From the NCBI GenBank assembly GCA_009705075.1, contig WLCY01000032.1:1-6423 (forward strand): a stretch of 6,423 nucleotides of DNA, written 5' to 3'. Shown piece after piece: positions 6,088 to 6,423 of the stretch (the stretch's first letter is position 1; every line of letters begins with the position of its first letter). Position numbers and translations under genes: made by a program. The notes under the pieces are model-generated. The model made no database searches and had not been told where the DNA came from. It saw nothing but the letters and a program-made list of their open reading frames with translations. This DNA comes from Actinomycetota bacterium. GTDB lineage: Bacteria; Actinomycetota; Actinomycetes; Nanopelagicales; Nanopelagicaceae.

Positions 6088-6423
6088 ATGCTCGCTAAAC
6101 GTCCTTCAATTTTGCGTAAAGATGCAACTTTCGCATTTATCGGTGCTTTACTTCTAACAACATCGCTTACTGGTTGTACTCTCGACGGCGGAACTGGAAG
6201 CGCAAATAAGGAGAAAACTATGGCTAGCACCGAACGCGAATACATGAGTGTCTCTAATGAAGCGGGCGTCGAGCCTAAAATTGGGCAACCATCGGGAGAC
6301 GCTCCGATGGAATTAGTCAGCAGAGATATTATCGTTGGAGATGGGATCGAAGCTCTTCCAAGTTCAACACTAACTGTTCAATATGTTTTGATCTCTTGGA
6401 AAACTGGAAAAGTTTTGCAATCG
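6088..6423 (+). CDS. FKBP-type peptidyl-prolyl cis-trans isomerase lipoprotein (3' end beyond right edge)
   Basis: The frame is open for 112 codons from the ATG at 6088-6090 to the window end. The N-terminus is a lipoprotein signal peptide: basic residues (KRPSILRK, 4-11), a hydrophobic core (about 13-26), and the lipobox LTGC with the acylated Cys at residue 30. Mature protein would therefore be anchored outside the cytoplasmic membrane. A flexible Gly/Ser/Lys-rich linker follows. From about residue 77 the pattern ELVSRDIIVGDGIEALPSST, then LTVQYVLISWKTGKVL, matches the opening strands of an FKBP domain, which catalyses proline isomerisation in exported proteins. Most of the catalytic domain lies outside the window, so active-site residues and domain number cannot be judged. 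GGAG at 6080-6083 is 4 bases before the ATG. It is divergent from pafB, an arrangement recalled from other actinobacteria. Confidence 0.87.
   Translation, partial: MLAKRPSILRKDATFAFIGALLLTTSLTGCTLDGGTGSANKEKTMASTEREYMSVSNEAGVEPKIGQPSGDAPMELVSRDIIVGDGIEALPSSTLTVQYVLISWKTGKVLQS

Noticed and set aside
5982..6245. Minus-strand 87-codon open frame across the pafB-FKBP gap
   Set aside because: It is antisense to the lipoprotein signal peptide and covers both candidate promoters; the FKBP lipobox and the pafB start explain the region better.
1..6423. A novel defence or accessory system
   Set aside because: The helicase, WYL-domain regulators and lipid kinase could each suggest defence-type modules, but every gene matches its conserved actinobacterial housekeeping family and order, with no integrase, transposase or repeat array.

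Overview
The window reads as a chromosomal core segment of a low-GC actinobacterium. The gene order (divergent FKBP lipoprotein, pafB, pafC, tatA, tatC, lipid kinase, HelY helicase) is a conserved actinobacterial neighbourhood. The base composition (by eye around 45% GC, not computed) and very short spacers suggest a streamlined genome such as the freshwater acI/Nanopelagicales group. That placement is inference. I see no mobile elements, tRNA or rRNA genes, CRISPR arrays or prophage genes.

Layout: positions 1-2170 (minus) hold a HelY-type DEVH helicase whose C-terminal end runs off the left edge. Positions 2170-3063 (minus) encode a diacylglycerol/sphingosine-kinase-family lipid kinase, 3056-3829 (minus) TatC and 3866-4054 (minus) TatA. 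A 96-base spacer holding a possible promoter separates these from pafC (4151-5077, minus) and pafB (5074-6009, minus). A 78-base divergent promoter region (6010-6087) follows. At 6088-6423 (plus) is the N-terminal part of an FKBP-type peptidyl-prolyl isomerase lipoprotein, cut by the right edge.

The six minus-strand genes are tightly packed: pafB/pafC overlap by 4 bases (GTGA), tatC/dgk by 8, and dgk/helY by 1 (TAATG). This implies one or two operons with translational coupling. PafB and PafC are the paired WYL-domain activators of the actinobacterial DNA-damage response. TatA and TatC form the core of the folded-protein export machine. The lipid kinase and helicase are co-transcribed passengers with no obvious direct link to Tat. 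The FKBP lipoprotein is an extracytoplasmic folding factor transcribed the other way.

No undescribed system is apparent. The points worth a second look are small: a degenerate WYL triad in PafC, TatC without a visible ribosome binding site but with a perfect early-coding hairpin, an inverted repeat bracketing the pafC-tatA spacer, and the overlapping divergent promoter region.
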